A DNA stretch of 64,000 bases from Pectinophora gossypiella (Eukaryota; Arthropoda; Insecta; Lepidoptera; Gelechiidae), in assembly GCF_024362695.1 (NCBI RefSeq), contig NC_065417.1:10099001-10163000 (forward strand), in the 5' to 3' direction. A program made the position numbers and the translations under genes. Positions 43,129 through 55,377 of the stretch are shown here, piece by piece (position 1 is the stretch's first letter; each line of letters opens with the position of its first letter). The notes under the pieces are model-generated. The model was not told where the DNA came from, searched no databases, and was given only the letters and a program-made list of their open reading frames with translations.

Positions 43129-44476
43129 AATTGTTGCGTTGTTGCATAGTAGCTTCTTCTTCTTTCCGTGTGGTTTGTGAGCTGACAAACCTCAGCAACT
43201 CTGATGTCATGGTTACTACAGGGCTACCAAAGGCCTTGATATGTAATGACTTCGTAGTTACGTTTGATATGGTTGATATGTAATAAACTGTTTTTATTCT
43301 TATATTCACATTCGAGTATGTAATAGTGTTTACTTGTAGTTTAATTTAATTTAACTGTTACTTTTTAATTTTTTTTCTATTTTGTTATTTTCTCTTGACC
43401 ATGACTTTCCGGAGGTGGAGGCAAAGATATTCTTAGTTTAGGCTCCAGGATCTAAAAATATTACTATGTATTTTTGTACAAGAAAATAAAGATTTTATTC
43501 ACTTACTTAGAGTAGTGAAAAAAAAGATACCTATAACATGAAATAACATCGAGAAGAACTTAACTGTTAAGTTTATTTCAAAACGATAAACTACAACGCA
43601 GTATAAGCTCTTGTAACTTAGCTTCTTAACTCTATAAGATATCAAATTTAATTACTTCTCTTTGGTACAAGTGAACTATGAACTTTGTAGAGAAATACCT
43701 AAATTACACAGACTAATAACTATCTGGTAGTTTCTACCGTTTAGCTCCGTTTATTGTATAAGGTTTCACGCGAGTCTTAAATGAATTCTGCGCTAAGGCG
43801 ATTCACACAACACGGATTTTGTAGCGTTGCTTCGCGCTGCGTGGCAGTGCGGTGCAGTGATGTGCGTTCCCGAGAATATTCCCTAAGTGGGAAAGTTCAC
43901 GTTGTAAAACTCTTTAATAGTAAAGACACTGGCTGCTTTTCTTTTTCAAACTGTTGTTTCTTGTACTCTGCTCTCATCTGTCTAAAGGTGAGGTAATGAA
44001 ACTCTTTTTACATACCTAAGTATATGAATGAACCCGGAATGCCTCACAAAGGCTGTGTTTATTTAAACAACTAAAAGTTAGGAGCCAGAGTAGTGATATA
44101 GGTATCTTGGAGGTCTTTTAGCAGAGCCAACGAGCAAAGAATCATATTTGAATTATGCTTTCATTCACAACAGCATCACATCTTAGGCTGTTGTGGGTGG
44201 GGGCATGAACTGGATATGATTTTTAGACAGTCTTGTTCGATGGGGCTGGCATAACAAACTTTGTTAAAAGGGTACGGCACTGCTGCGGTATTCGTCTGCG
44301 GATTACATACTCGTAGTTACATACAAGTCAGTGCGACCGTAGAACCGCCTCACCACCAACCGCATCGGTGCGTGAGAATCCCCTAACTTGCGGCTTATCA
44401 CAACAGTAAAGTTAGAAAGAAAAGAAATAAAAAAAGTGTTTATTATTAGAGGACGCCCCAGTAACAATACAAAAAT
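43129..44476. other. No gene recognised; MITE scraps
   Basis: 43785-43870 (CTAAGGCGATTCACACAACA, then GTGGCAGTGCGGTGCAGTG) matches the end of the MITE at 60010-60593. 44330-44390 (ACCGCATCGGTGCGTGAGAA) may be the opposite end of the same element, giving an old copy of about 600 bp. No exon recognised. Confidence 0.4.
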
Positions 44477-44814
44477 ATCATCACCTCCCTTGCATTAAGT
44501 ATCCCGTTTTTCACAGAATCCGCTTACCTACTAACCTGAAGATTTGATAGGTCCGGTTTTTTACAGGAGCGACTGCAGATTAGGTCACAATGTATGTGAC
44601 AGAAATACATTTTCGGATGTACCGAAAATGTATTTCTGAGCAATGTGGGTTTCCTCACGATGTTTTCCTTCACCGCTGAGTGAGAATAATCATTTATTAA
44701 TCCAAACATGAATTCGAAAACAAATTCGACAATCATTGGTGCCTGTGCGGGATTTGAACCTGTGACCTCAAAGTGAGAAGCAAGCATTCTACCAACTGGT
44801 CTACCACGGCTCAT
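44477..44814 (-). mobile_element. tRNA-derived SINE, full length
   Basis: On the minus strand from 44814: GAGCCGTGGTAGACCAGTTG (box A region), GAGGTCACAGGTTCAAATCC (box B), ACCAATGATTGTCGAATTTG, GAAACCCACATTGCTCAGAA, AAAAACCGGACCTATCAAAT and AAAACGGGATACTTAATGC. Near 44583-44638 the body contains a local palindrome (GAAATACATTTTCGG and its complement). The minus-strand frame across it is a repeat shadow. Confidence 0.85.
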
Positions 44815-45330
44815 TGACAATACTAAAACATTAAAGAAATAAAACTAAAATGAAACTCTAGAAATCAAAAACATTTTTTTAAATGAAATTAAATAAAGTT
44901 TTAGAAATGGGCTCAAGAAACGTATTGTTGGTAAGTATTTTTTTTAACAACATCAACATTGCGCCAAAGCTGATGTTTACGGTCGCTGGCCAAAAACTTA
45001 CATAAGCTGTTGACTATTTCCTAATATAATTATCATGACTACATAACGAAAACCTTGTCAACATTTTTTGTATATCGATTTGATGCATTTGCATTATACT
45101 TAGTAAATTATATTCTTTGCAATTCTTATCATTCATTTCTTCAGAAATTTGGAATACTCAAATGAATTTACAATTATTATTATAGTCGTAACAACATAAA
45201 TACAGTGTTATGTTGTTATGACTCTAATAGTAATTATAAAATGTTGCTGTCAACTCACATACAGATACGTAACAACGTGAATAGATTACGTATCTTCATG
45301 TAATCGTGTCATGTTTAATTAAGTATAATT
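44815..45330. other. AT-rich stretch, nothing recognised
   Basis: No exon or paired repeat seen. Confidence 0.35.
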
Positions 45331-45341
45331 ATAACAGTCTT

Positions 45342-45647
45342 CTTGAGGAGCTCGGTGGCGCAGCGGTAACCGCGCTCGGTCTGCGATTGTTGAAGTTAAG
45401 CAACTTTCGCAAAGGCCGGTCATATAGGCCGGCCGGATGGGTGACCACAAAAAAAAGGTTTCATCTCGAGCTCCTCCGTGCTTCGGAAGGCACGTTAAGC
45501 CGTTGGTCCCGGCTGCATTAGCAGTCGTTAATAACCATCAATCCGCACTGGGTCCGCGTGATGGTTTAAGGCCCGATCTCCCTATCCATCCATAGGGAAG
45601 ACCCGTGCCCCAGCAGTGGGGACGTTAATGGGCTGATGATGATGATG
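45342..45647 (+). mobile_element. 5S rRNA-headed SINE, full length
   Basis: It starts GAGGAGCTCGGTGGCGCAGC, whose TGGCGCAGCGG resembles tRNA box A. Then comes a 5S rRNA-like piece: GAAGTTAAGCAAC (5S box A region), GGCCGGTCAT, and GGATGGGTGACC (5S box C). The core GGCACGTTAAGCCGTTGGTC follows, then GCATTAGCAGTCGTTAATAA, and a tail GCCCCAGCAGTGGGGACGTT with (GAT)n. An exact 11 bp target duplication ATAACAGTCTT is at 45331-45341 and 45648-45658. Confidence 0.92.
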
Positions 45648-46597
45648 ATAACAGTCTTAACATAATTAGGGACATGATAGTATCTTTAAATTATGAGCCA
45701 TATTTGTCTGAAGACATAAAAATAAAACTTTCTTCAGTGTTTGTTGTCCTTTGTGACTCCATCATAGAGCGTTTCAGTACATAAGGTATGTATATACTAT
45801 GTACTAAGTGCAACCATTGCTAGATTCTTTTCTATCTGAATAAACATTGGCTTGAAACAGATGTGAACTCAATCTGCAGAGTATGGTGAACACACTTCTA
45901 TCTTACTGGATCTACGATACACAGAAATTCCAATGTGGTATATTATTGTTGAAGTTAGTTTGGTTATTTCCATTCGCTATGTAAATGAATATGTGTTTAA
46001 ATTTAGAATTTTTCTTCAAAGCTTTATAAGTGTTAGGACACTTTTTACATAAAGTGATGATGAAGGATTCAACAAAAACGGACCTTGTTTTCTGAGGTGA
46101 AGATACAATAGTTCGGTAGAAAAATAGGCGCAGGCAATAGGAGCAAAACGCATAAGCATACTACTAAAATGCCTTAAATAAATTGTGAAATTAGTCACTT
46201 TTAAAAATTAAAATTTATGTACTTTAATATTATATTATATTTATTAATTATTATTTTTTATTATATTTTAATATACGAATATAACTTTGGAACCAATAAT
46301 AACCTACAATTCAAACATCAGATCAACCCTTGCTTCACAGAGTTTTTAACGCGTTCGCACTCATCACGCCAACAGCTCTTGATATAATCTACCAAGATAT
46401 CTTTACCGCGTAAAACTCAGTCAACGTCACCCCTTACTCTTATATTCTAGGTGTTAAAGCCTATAATTTTCTACGGAGGGGCGCTTTCTGTGAATGTGTT
46501 TTAATGTTCTGTGTAAAAGCTCATTGAAAAGCGTCTGAGAGTCTGTGTTGAATCGTAAGCCGTCTGAGATTATTTTTATCCATAGTTTCACTTATAA

Positions 46598-46680
46598 ATC
46601 AAATCAAATCAAATATACTTTATTGCACAGAACTAAAATTTCAACAATCAGACATAACACATAAGTAGTAGTAGTGTAGT
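46598..46680 (-). mobile_element. LINE 3' end with (ATCAA)n tail
   Basis: Plus-strand AAATCAAATCAAATCAAATA followed by TACTTTATTGCACAGAAC. On the minus strand it ends GTGCAATAAAGTATATTTGA plus the pentamer tail. Same family as 57655-57825. Confidence 0.7.
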
Positions 46681-47033
46681 AGTATTGTAAGTTAGTATTA
46701 TTAGCAGTATTAGTATTGTATTGTTCAGTATTATTAATTATTGTTTATAAACGTAATTGGTTCAAAATTTCCGTTGAGATAAAGTTAGGTGGGCTATTGT
46801 AAAATTGAAAATTCATCAACAAATCGTATTAGAAGTATCTACACAACTTCCTCTGGATGGATAATCTGATTCTGAACAAGTCAATCTTACATTTCGGTAC
46901 AATCTAGTCAGTCCAAACAAGACATGATAATACTTTTTGGTCAGGTACTGGGATAACTCTAAGGAGTCGAAGACTATCCATTAATAATGGACCATTATAG
47001 GGCCGTCTGATAGTAATATGTCTCATACCAAAA

Positions 47034-47095
47034 GTCTCTCTCTCTCTCTCTCTCTCTTTATTTAAGAGCTGCGCTCTTGTCGGTGGAGTAATCGC
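47034..47095 (-). mobile_element. Repeat end with (GA)n, copy 1
   Basis: (TC)n at 47034-47056 followed by TTTAAGAGCTGCGCTCTTGT and CGGTGGAGTAATCGCC. It is the reverse complement of 51869-51925. Probably the end of one retroelement whose terminal repeat is (GA)n. It includes the palindrome AAGAGCTGCGCTCTT. Confidence 0.6.
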
Positions 47096-48778
47096 CTCCA
47101 TTTTCATTCATTCATATTTTTCAAAATTCTATCAAGCAGATTTTTGAGCTAGCTCTTAGGGTTATCAAGCCTTCTCCTAAAGCCAATTTTAGGACTTTTA
47201 AAATAAACGAAACTAAATTCTAAACACAAACCCATTATGAATTATAGCTCGATAAATTGTCGAACTCTGTAAATAATTTTCAGTTGACTGTCGCAACTAG
47301 GCTACGAACACAACGATACTTTATAAGAGCGACGCCACACGAACAGTTCCACTCCATTGCATTGTCGCCACGGACTGCCAATTTTCATAAAGAGACCACA
47401 ATAACGAGTGGGCAATAATGTCGTTATGATTTAAATGTTAAAACGATGGAGCGTCACGGTTCCGACGTCGCAACGGATCAACAACGTATCGTGTGGCCTA
47501 ACCTTTACATCGCTAATGTTCTCCGTTAGCGTTCCAATTAAGCTGAAACTTTTACTAGAAGTGCTTCGGTTCAATAACTCAACGGTTGCGACTCGAACGT
47601 TTTGCAATTTCACCTGTCAATGCAGACTGTAGACTGAGTTAGAGAAATCATGTTCATTCCAGTTTCTTAAAGAGTATCACTATTTACTATATCTAAAATG
47701 TTTTGGAAACTACATATATATGTAGCAGGCAACTTGGACTCTTTCATATCTATTACTAGTACGCTATGGTGGCTCCACCAGAGTCGTGGCAGTAACCAGA
47801 TGCAGTGGACACCATGTGATGTAGCATTATACAACTTGTCATAGCGTCACCTTGGTATCCTAGTGAAATAATTACACACATAATTCCGTAATACGGGGAC
47901 AGGAGAGCCTAAAGTCACCAGAGCATGATGTAACGTAGATTTTCCTACCAGGGACGTTAGACTGCTGGTATTCAAGTTGTATGTAGGTAGGTATATCAGT
48001 ATGTAAATCGTCTTTTCTATTTCCAGATTTTAGAATACCTTCAAAACAAAATAAATCAATGGTGTTGCTTTGAAGAAAGTGCCAATCAATGTCATACGTG
48101 CATGTTCCGTGTCCGCTTGACTGTGAATAAAAATAGAATTTCTCGGTAAGTTATAACGCCTGCCAGTTTAGCGATGTGAAAGATTTGATTGCAGCTTTTG
48201 CTATTGTAGATCGTGCAGGCGTTGTGAATAACTAGCGACTACCTGCCGTACATTTGAGTATGAAAACAGTTTTCAACTGGTATAAAAATGTTAATTTTAT
48301 TGTATTGATTTGTAGGATAATGTATTGGGTATATTCACACGTTATAAGTCACTCCCGTAATCTACGACTGAGTGAAGAGGTTAAACTACAGGTCATAATG
48401 AAACAACCCACAAGCAATATCCAGGTATATTCCCTCAACATAAAACAGTAAAATGATACTCGTAAACAAAAACATCCCGTCTGTATCCCACTAAAGCACG
48501 CATCAATTACTTTCATGAAATTCTCAGTATCCGCACGAATGAAATTCACAGACGGATTCAAAATCCGAGTGCAGCCTTCAGTGAAGGCATTCAGACGACT
48601 GAAAGCTCAGTAGGGCGGAATACCGCATTGAAAAGTCACCTATGCCTGAATACTGTGTACGTTGAGTCGTTGAATTAATGCCTGAAAGGTTAGACAGGAT
48701 TCTTTACTTGCTTTTAGAGAGGATAGTTTCGAAGAAGTCGATATTTAGGATGTAAAAAAATATTCTTCACTTACTTTT

Positions 48779-48882
48779 AGGGCCATATTGCAAATGACTT
48801 TGACAATTGACAGTGGCACGCCTCCTTACTTCAATTCCGTATATTTTTTTATCACTGTCACCGTAACTGTCAATTGTCATGA
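48779..48882. mobile_element. Inverted-repeat MITE
   Basis: TTTGACAATTGACAGTGGC near the left is complementary in most positions to the right part ACAGTAACTGTCAATTGTCA-like sequence ending at about 48882 (ACTGTCAATTGTCATG). The element is about 100 bp. The boundaries are approximate and no target duplication was found. Confidence 0.5.
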
Positions 48883-49649
48883 TCGTTTTCAACTTGAATA
48901 AGGCCTCTGATGTGGGGCAATCAGGGGGTCAGTATGGTCGCACCTTCAACAAAAAGTATGCAATGTACCCCTGGGGGGTTAAAAAGACCATACCGAAGCG
49001 ACTCCTTTAAAAATCAATGTTGCAATTTGACATTTGCGCATATGTAAGTGCTCAATGCACACAAGTGTCAAATAGCAATATTGCTTTTTTAGATTGTATC
49101 TTGTTAGTAGCGCAACATCATGAGCGGAAGCGTTTATATGACTGCATAAATTTTGTAGTGTTGTTTCAATATTCGACAATCATTGGTTTGCCAATGCAAA
49201 GTGAGAGGCATGCTATCTACCATCTGGTCTAGAGTGTCTGTTCTATACCTACGTGGTATTATTTTTTATTCTATGTCCGGACATAATTATTTCTGCACTA
49301 CCGCTTGAATCTGTTACTCAAATCCTGATTTCTATCCATAAAAAACTTCTGGTCTATTTTCGACCACTGAACTTCAAACTTCCACATGCAGCAAAGTTTT
49401 CGTTGCATTCTTAATCCATTAGCCCAGTAAGAGTTGGCCAGTACAAACTTATTCGTTGCAATTTGGTGCGGTTACGTAAACCCAGGATTTGATATGCAAA
49501 AGCGGCCTCACTGCCTCGAACTTCACTACCGACTTGTTTCACCTGACGTGGGGTGACTATGGATTGGGGAAAAATTAGAAATTCGTTTTTAGTTATTCAT
49601 GCTGTGTAACTTTGTTTACTTACCTTTATAAGTAAGTAGGTATATACCT

Positions 49650-49948
49650 GGGAGGAGGAGCTCGGTGGCGCAGCGGTAAACGCGCTCGGTCTGCGATTGT
49701 TGAAGTTAAGCACCTTTCGCAAAGGCCGGTCATAGGATGGGTGACCACAAAAAAAAAGTTTTCATCTCGAGCTCCTCCGTGCTTCGGAAGGCACGTTAAG
49801 CCGTTGGTCCCGGCTGCATTAGCAGTCGTTAATAACCATCAATCCGCACTGGGCCCGCGTGGTGGTTTAAGGCCCGATCTCCCTATCCATCCATAGGGAA
49901 GGCCCGTGCCCCAGCAGTGGGGACGTTAATGGGCTGACGATGATGATG
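49650..49948 (+). mobile_element. 5S rRNA-headed SINE, full length
   Basis: The same organisation as the copy at 45342-45647: tRNA-like start, 5S-like GTTAAGCACC and GGATGGGTGACC, core, and CAGCAGTGGGGACGTTAATG with (GAT)n. An exact 12 bp target duplication AGGTATATACCT is at 49638-49649 and 49949-49960. It is very similar to the other copies, so recent activity is likely. Confidence 0.92.
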
Positions 49949-50039
49949 AGGTATATACCTACGTAAGTAAGGTTCATCGTATCAACTTTAGGACAAATAT
50001 GAGGGGTGTAAGTAGTCTAGTTATCGCGGATATAAGGTC

Positions 50040-50150
50040 AATGACCGGCTTATAAAATCTGGTGTCAGGGTTCCTGTTCGGCTACCAATGGCCTCTGAAA
50101 GGGCCCATGTAACAACTACATACATATTAATTGATAAAAATGCCTTCACC
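50040..50150 (+). mobile_element. SINE tail scrap
   Basis: TGGTGTCAGGGTTCCTGTTCGG and GGCCTCTGAAAGGGCCCATG with AACAACTACATACA. It is a rearranged piece of the tRNA-type SINE tail on the minus strand. Weak. Confidence 0.45.
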
Positions 50151-51191
50151 AACTCCCAGTGCGGTACCAAATATTAAGAGGTAACCTAGCTATACATTTT
50201 AATAATTTTATTAATATATTTATTTAAAAACGCTAAGTAAGTAATTACTTGCTGCAATCCAATTATGTCTATGGAAACTGAAAATTTTATCAAATACCCG
50301 TTTATTAATTTGTAGGAAAAATTCAAACGAGACAGACTTAATTGAAGCACTGAATGGAAAATTTATTTTTAATCTGTTGCGGTATTTTATAAAACGTGTT
50401 CATAGCTTCGCTCGTAAAATTAAAAAAATATAGTTGCATTCTTTCAACGAAAATAATTCTTTGATATTTCGCGCAGTTTAATAATGCGGAAGCTCTTTAT
50501 GTGATAGAGCCATATCTCACTAGGACACCATGGTGGCGCAACTATGCAGTTAAGGTAAGTAAGTAAAATGTTTATTCTTCATAAAAATACAGAAAATATT
50601 GGTACAATGTCTATATACCTGCAGTCGCGGCGCCTTAGTTGAGAGTTTGATGATTTACATATACTTTTTTATTATTATTAATAATGAATCCGCGAACAGA
50701 TCCAGTATGTTTTAAAGAAAGGTCAGGTGAAGAGTACTCTAAACCATCGAGCATGCATGAAGTCTTTGATGAGAGTGGAAGAAGCAAAAGCGGTGTGTCA
50801 GGGTCGTGGTAAGCGGGATGCCGTGGTCTCTGCCTACCCCGTCGGGAAATAGGCGTGATCTTATGTACGTATGTGATATTATAACACCTTCCAGAATTTA
50901 TCTTTATTAGCCCGAAAAACAAAAAAGAAATACTGAAAGGTTGTCCCCGCTTCAACTGAAAAAAACTGTTCGCGAACGCTTCCGTTTTCGGTAGCTTTAT
51001 TAAACACCAGATGGAAAGCGATATCCTATCACGATATAGCGATACCTATCACATTAGTCTAACAGATAGCCGGTAAGGTGTACCCACACACTAAGTAAAT
51101 ACCCACTTAGTTCATCTTGGGATGTAGGTATGTACTTTTTTTAACTACCCCAATTAGGATAAAGTCGCGAGCTTACGTTGTGGACAGCGAT

Positions 51192-51194
<3 letters not shown>
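50151..51194. other. No gene recognised; repeat scraps
   Basis: 50805-50880 is the inverted copy of the scrap at 12695. 51053-51180 matches the repeats at 1838 and 61812 (ACTACCCCAATTAGGATAAA). No exon recognised. Confidence 0.4.

Positions 51195-51230
<36 letters not shown>
51195..51230. repeat. (AC)18 microsatellite
   Basis: Eighteen uninterrupted AC units, followed by an imperfect AC-rich stretch to about 51275. Probably length-polymorphic. Confidence 0.95.
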
Positions 51231-51242
<12 letters not shown>

Positions 51243-51275
51243 CACATATAAAACACACAAAAACACACATAGAAA

Positions 51276-53189
51276 CTTTTTATTTTTCCGCATCTCGTTT
51301 ACGCAAACTATCATGGCGACCGTACCAGCCAGATATATCTACAGGGCGAAGAAAAACAAGTGAGTTAGTGGCCTGAGCTCGGTAACACTGTTTTAGTTGC
51401 GAACTCGAGCTCATTAGAAGTTTCCTTTCGGCTATACGGGTTGGAAGCTAATCACGTTATCCACCTAATTACGCTTAATTTCGTTGTGTTTTAGTGCGAA
51501 AGTGTTGTGTTCTTTTATTCTAAGAAGTTGTTCTTTGTTTTGTTTATAGAGTAGCAAGATGTTTTCTTTAGTTTGTAGAAGAGGAACGAAGTGTAGTTCG
51601 CTTGTTGGGTAGAAGCGATTTATAAAGTGGAACAACGCAACGGGAGATGCGAGAAGTTAGTGAATGTTTGACTGTTTAGTAGCTTGTAGGTTTTATTTAT
51701 GGTCTCTGTAGCTAGATACATGGTATTCCAACTACCAAATACACCTAGTTTTACAGTAGAGCTCTGTAGTTAAGTGTTTTCATGATATTGCAGTTATATT
51801 CTATCATGACTACTGTGGAGTAGAAAAAATACCCTTCATAATGGTGGTAATGGGGGTCGGGAAGAAGAGAGGAATGGCGATTACTCCACCGACAAGAGCG
51901 CAGCTCTTAAATAGAGAGAGAGGGAATGGTCGGTACATTCTGAGCACTCTGCAAATTCTAATATTATAATATCCCAGGCCGCAGATTAGTTGATCCTTTT
52001 ACCACGTTTGCAAGACCAATTCCACAGAGATGCGATGAAGGAAAATCCAAACAGCAGACTTGCCTTAAACCCCTTGCGAATAAACAATTCTTGGAAGCAA
52101 ATCAGGGAACACCAGTCACTGCTTAAACGGGGATCAAATAAATTCAGCGAACACGCCGTGTAATTGTAATGTACCTTTTAACAAAAATACGGTAAAATAT
52201 TCGGCGAAGCATTCTGGAATTCGTATCGAAAAATAATTCCCTATCACGTACAAGCTAAAATATTCGGGGACATAAACACAACCGGTATTTCGACACAATA
52301 CATTGGCTGTATATGGTTAACACACGAGCTTAGCTGTTGGTCAACCGTGTTTGGGACATATTTTTATTTAAGGAAGAAAGACAATTATTCAAAATGAGAG
52401 AACGGAGTTAAAAAATGATATAAGGAAGGCAAAGGTTAATGAGGGGCAAGGGACGTACTTAAAAAAGGTTAGGTGCGGGTAAGCACTTCGTGAAATGGGT
52501 GTATTAAAATGATAAATGAATGTGTAAGAAGTAACAAAAGTATGTCTGGACTTTTGAATGAGTATTACGTTACCATACCCAGAATATTATGCTTTTATTT
52601 AATGGAATATTCAACATGATGCCCTGAATATACCATATATGTATGCACGTTATTTTCTAATAGCTTGAGACTCTCTACCCACTCCAGTGGGTATTGCGTA
52701 TTAGATTATGTTATTTATACTTCCTTTATTTTATACTATAAGATTCTTAGTATATCAGAATCAACTGTGGTTTGTTCTCCATTTCCCCTAACAGTGTGTA
52801 TCACTGCATTGTTAAACCCCGAACCTCGCGACAGAATTTTGTTTATCTGTCTACGTTAAAGGCGGCTTTGTCTACAAAGGCATGCGATAAAATGGGACGC
52901 ATGGCCTACCGCCCCCAACGTAAAGGGTCTGGAATAAAGGAATATTCCTGATTCCAGATACAAGTGATTGATGGTTCTTATCCTACTCCTAGTTTGTTTC
53001 GCAGGGTCTAATCTCGTGTTTAGTGGTTCAATTTATTAGCGTTGTTGTTAGGAACAATAGCTCGAGAATCATATTTCGGATACAAATATGCTTTTCGTGG
53101 ATTATCTTTTGTATTATGGACATATTTTTTGATTATTATGTAGCAATTATACTTTCCAGAAGGAAAGTATAATAGTAGTAGTGTAGTAT
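51276..53189. other. No gene recognised
   Basis: It includes the GA element at 51869-51925 (listed). A short ATG frame at 51313-51359 ending at a donor-like GTGAGT is noted but not accepted. 52360-52620 is purine-rich on the plus strand. Otherwise unassigned. Confidence 0.35.
51869..51925 (+). mobile_element. Repeat end with (GA)n, copy 2
   Basis: GGCGATTACTCCACCGACAA, GAGCGCAGCTCTTAAATAGA and GAGAGAGGG. It is the inverted partner of 47034-47095. Confidence 0.6.
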
Positions 53190-53250
53190 AATTTTCATCG
53201 AGCCATTGCTGTAAGGTAAAAAAAATTGCAGCAATGGCTCGATGAAAATT
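53190..53250. repeat. Foldback with 22 bp exact arms
   Basis: AATTTTCATCGAGCCATTGC plus TG at 53190-53211 is exactly complementary to 53229-53250, with a 17 bp loop. Just left, TACTTTCCAGAAGGAAAGTA (53148-53169) is a second small palindrome. Together they look like a short foldback element or a local inversion product. Confidence 0.85.
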
Positions 53251-54174
53251 TGCACGTAATCAAGAGGTAAATTAAGAGGTAATGATAATTTGGTCATATG
53301 TATGATCATTGGAATGTAAAATTCTTATTTATTAGAAATTGTTAGAACAAAGTGAATATTTTCCATGATAGATTTATGCCTATGGACATTTTACATCGTT
53401 GAATCGTCAAAAAATTTTCATATAGGTACAATGATTTGACTTTGATGAAGTCATTATCAGGTCAAGGATTTAATTTTCTATACTGTAACATAATAATTAC
53501 CTACAATTATCGTATATGTCGTTAAGCTAAGTTTGCGTCTCAAAGCTGTAAAAGTATCACTTGATTTGAAAAAGTACCAAGACAATACTAAGTGAAACTT
53601 ACAAGTTGTCGTTGTTTCTAGTTATAACATAATTACGTAAACAAGTTAAGAAAGGAAACGATACTTTCAAGTTGTTGTAGGTAACGCCGAGTTAATAGAA
53701 AAGTTTGTTTCGCACCTAGCGAATGTTTTTTTAGGGCATGGTTTCACTCAGGCGTGATGACGATAAAGCGAACACGGCGAGAATTTTTAAAATATTTCAG
53801 AAACTTTTTTGATGGAAAAATTCTTCAACAACGATTTTGTTTTGTTCAGTTTTTATTTCAATGATCAGCTTCATTCTAATCGAAGCGAGTTCAGATTCAA
53901 CAGACGTTTTTTTGCTACTACTAATGTGATTGGTTCGTACGCTTTTCTCTTCAGCATTTTGTTAACGAAATATCGATACTGCAGACTTGCTTTTGGTGTA
54001 TTCTGCGAAATATAGTAGTCGGACGGATCGATAAATTGTCAGCCGCATTCAATACACATAATAACTAGACGTAGCAACTGATAGTAGTCTAAAGATGAAA
54101 CATGAAAATAGTAACTATAGTACTTGTTTGAAATTTTCAAAATACGTATTAATATTACTAAGGTTAATACTCAC
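53251..54174. other. Start of the intron after the multiplexin TSPN exon
   Basis: On the minus strand this is intron downstream of the donor at 54174. No following exon of the collagen gene (Gly-X-Y repeats) was recognised here or further left. 53700-54010 has a plus-strand frame of 68 codons, which looks accidental. Confidence 0.4.
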
Positions 54175-54722
54175 ATGAAAAGCTCCTCTGATGAGAGGCC
54201 CGGCTTGTCCAACGTAAAGCGTAGAGGCAGAATCGAAGACAAGTTCTAAGGGATTCCTTTTGACGGACACGGTATCAAACTCATGGCAATTCAGAAACAA
54301 GGTAACGTTATCTGTAGTAACTCTTAAAGCAAACCGAGTCCATTTCTTAGCAAAAGACGGGACAACAAACGACGCAATCGTTTGAGACAAAGCGTAAATG
54401 TTAGCATCTGTATATAAAAGAGATATATTTGTCAGCCCGGGACCAGATGGAATGAGCTGTACTCCCAATTGTACCACAGTTTCTAAAGGGTTTACTACGG
54501 AGAATAAGAATCCTCCATCTTTATTCGCGGGTCGAACAGTAGCGGTTATTGAGTACTCAGCGTAGAGTTTTTCGGGCATGAAGAGTCGGTATGGGGATTT
54601 TATATCTGAGCCAGGTTTGAGACCGTAAGCCGGGAAGCCGTCGAGGCCTTCGTCGAAATATTGGGTCTTAGGGTTGCTGAATGGTACTCCAATGGCGTGC
54701 AGGAGGTCGTATTCAGGAACAT
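54175..54722 (-). CDS. Mp: Multiplexin (collagen XV/XVIII) exon, thrombospondin N-terminal-like domain
   Basis: The 548 bp exon has a clear acceptor (CTACATTTCAG before 54722) and donor (GTGAGTATT from 54174). It opens with the last two bases of a split codon and ends in phase 0. The 182 full codons include VPEYDLLHAIGVPFSNPKTQ, the conserved GFPAYGLKPGSDIKSPYRLF block, TVRPANKDGGFLFSVVNPLE, WTRFALRV.TDNVTLFLNCHEF, and a final STLYVGQAGPLIRGAF. This order is that of the TSPN/laminin-G-like domain at the N-terminus of collagen XV/XVIII chains. In flies the single homologue is multiplexin, a basement-membrane protein. The cysteine in NCHEF would pair with one in the next exon. The frame beyond the donor is intron read-through. 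Collagenous and endostatin parts are not in view. Confidence 0.9.
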
Positions 54723-55377
54723 CTGAAATGTAGAAGAACATTCAATATTAAAGTGAGTTAGACAAATTCACAAGGCCTGTGTGTCTAGCCAAAATGATTT
54801 TCACATTAGTTAACATTTAAAAACATAAACTGATGAAAATAGTTCACAGGATTCACATCAAGCAAATCACGTGATATTTGTCAATGTACGTAATTTGCAA
54901 GGCACTTAAGTAAAAAACAAAAGCTATGGCTTGGCGTTCAAAGTAGTTACTACAGGTCATACTATGCCTACTAATCTACAGAAATATACTTGTAAATAAT
55001 ATAATATATCTAAGTTATCAGAGGCACCTTGCTATAATTTTCGGTATTGGCGTTGGATAGGTTAAGTTGGATGCAGGTTGGATGGTTTCCCAATCAATAG
55101 GTAAGTTTTTTATTAGCAAGTATCAGTAGTATCAAGTATCAACTAAACTGACTTTTCATTGGTATAATTTATCTGTTTGGAAGTTTCTAACGTCCATCAT
55201 AATTTATACTCATATAAACGAGCATGAAGAATCTATCACCACTTTGAAGTAATACTTAGTCTTTCGTCATTATGTATGGTGCAACTCTTGAAATACCAAT
55301 TGGCTTTCATTTAATCATAGATCGTAAAATTACTATTAAATTGCTAGGTTAATTTTCCTTCATAGATAGATATAGTA

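Larger units (their letters stand above)
45659..49637. other. No gene recognised; scattered repeats
   Basis: It holds the LINE tail at 46598 and the GA element at 47034 (listed), and an inverted-repeat MITE at 48779-48882. 49012-49095 is a repeat shared with 21240-21300. The stretch 47290-47640 is less AT-rich and has 60-65 codon frames on both strands, but no motif or clear splice pair. Confidence 0.4.

Noticed and set aside
45380..45430. Possible 5S rRNA gene
   Set aside because: Only part of 5S is present, fused to a tRNA-like start and a SINE body with target duplications. It is a SINE.
47431..47632. Overlapping 60-65 codon frames on both strands in a less AT-rich stretch
   Set aside because: No motif, no convincing splice sites, and both strands are equally open.
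51313..51359. ATG frame MATVPARYIYRAKKN ending at GTGAGT, a possible first exon
   Set aside because: The start context and donor are acceptable, but it is only 15 codons. No acceptor in phase was found, and the acceptor-like TTTGTTTATAG at about 51550 leads to a stop at once.
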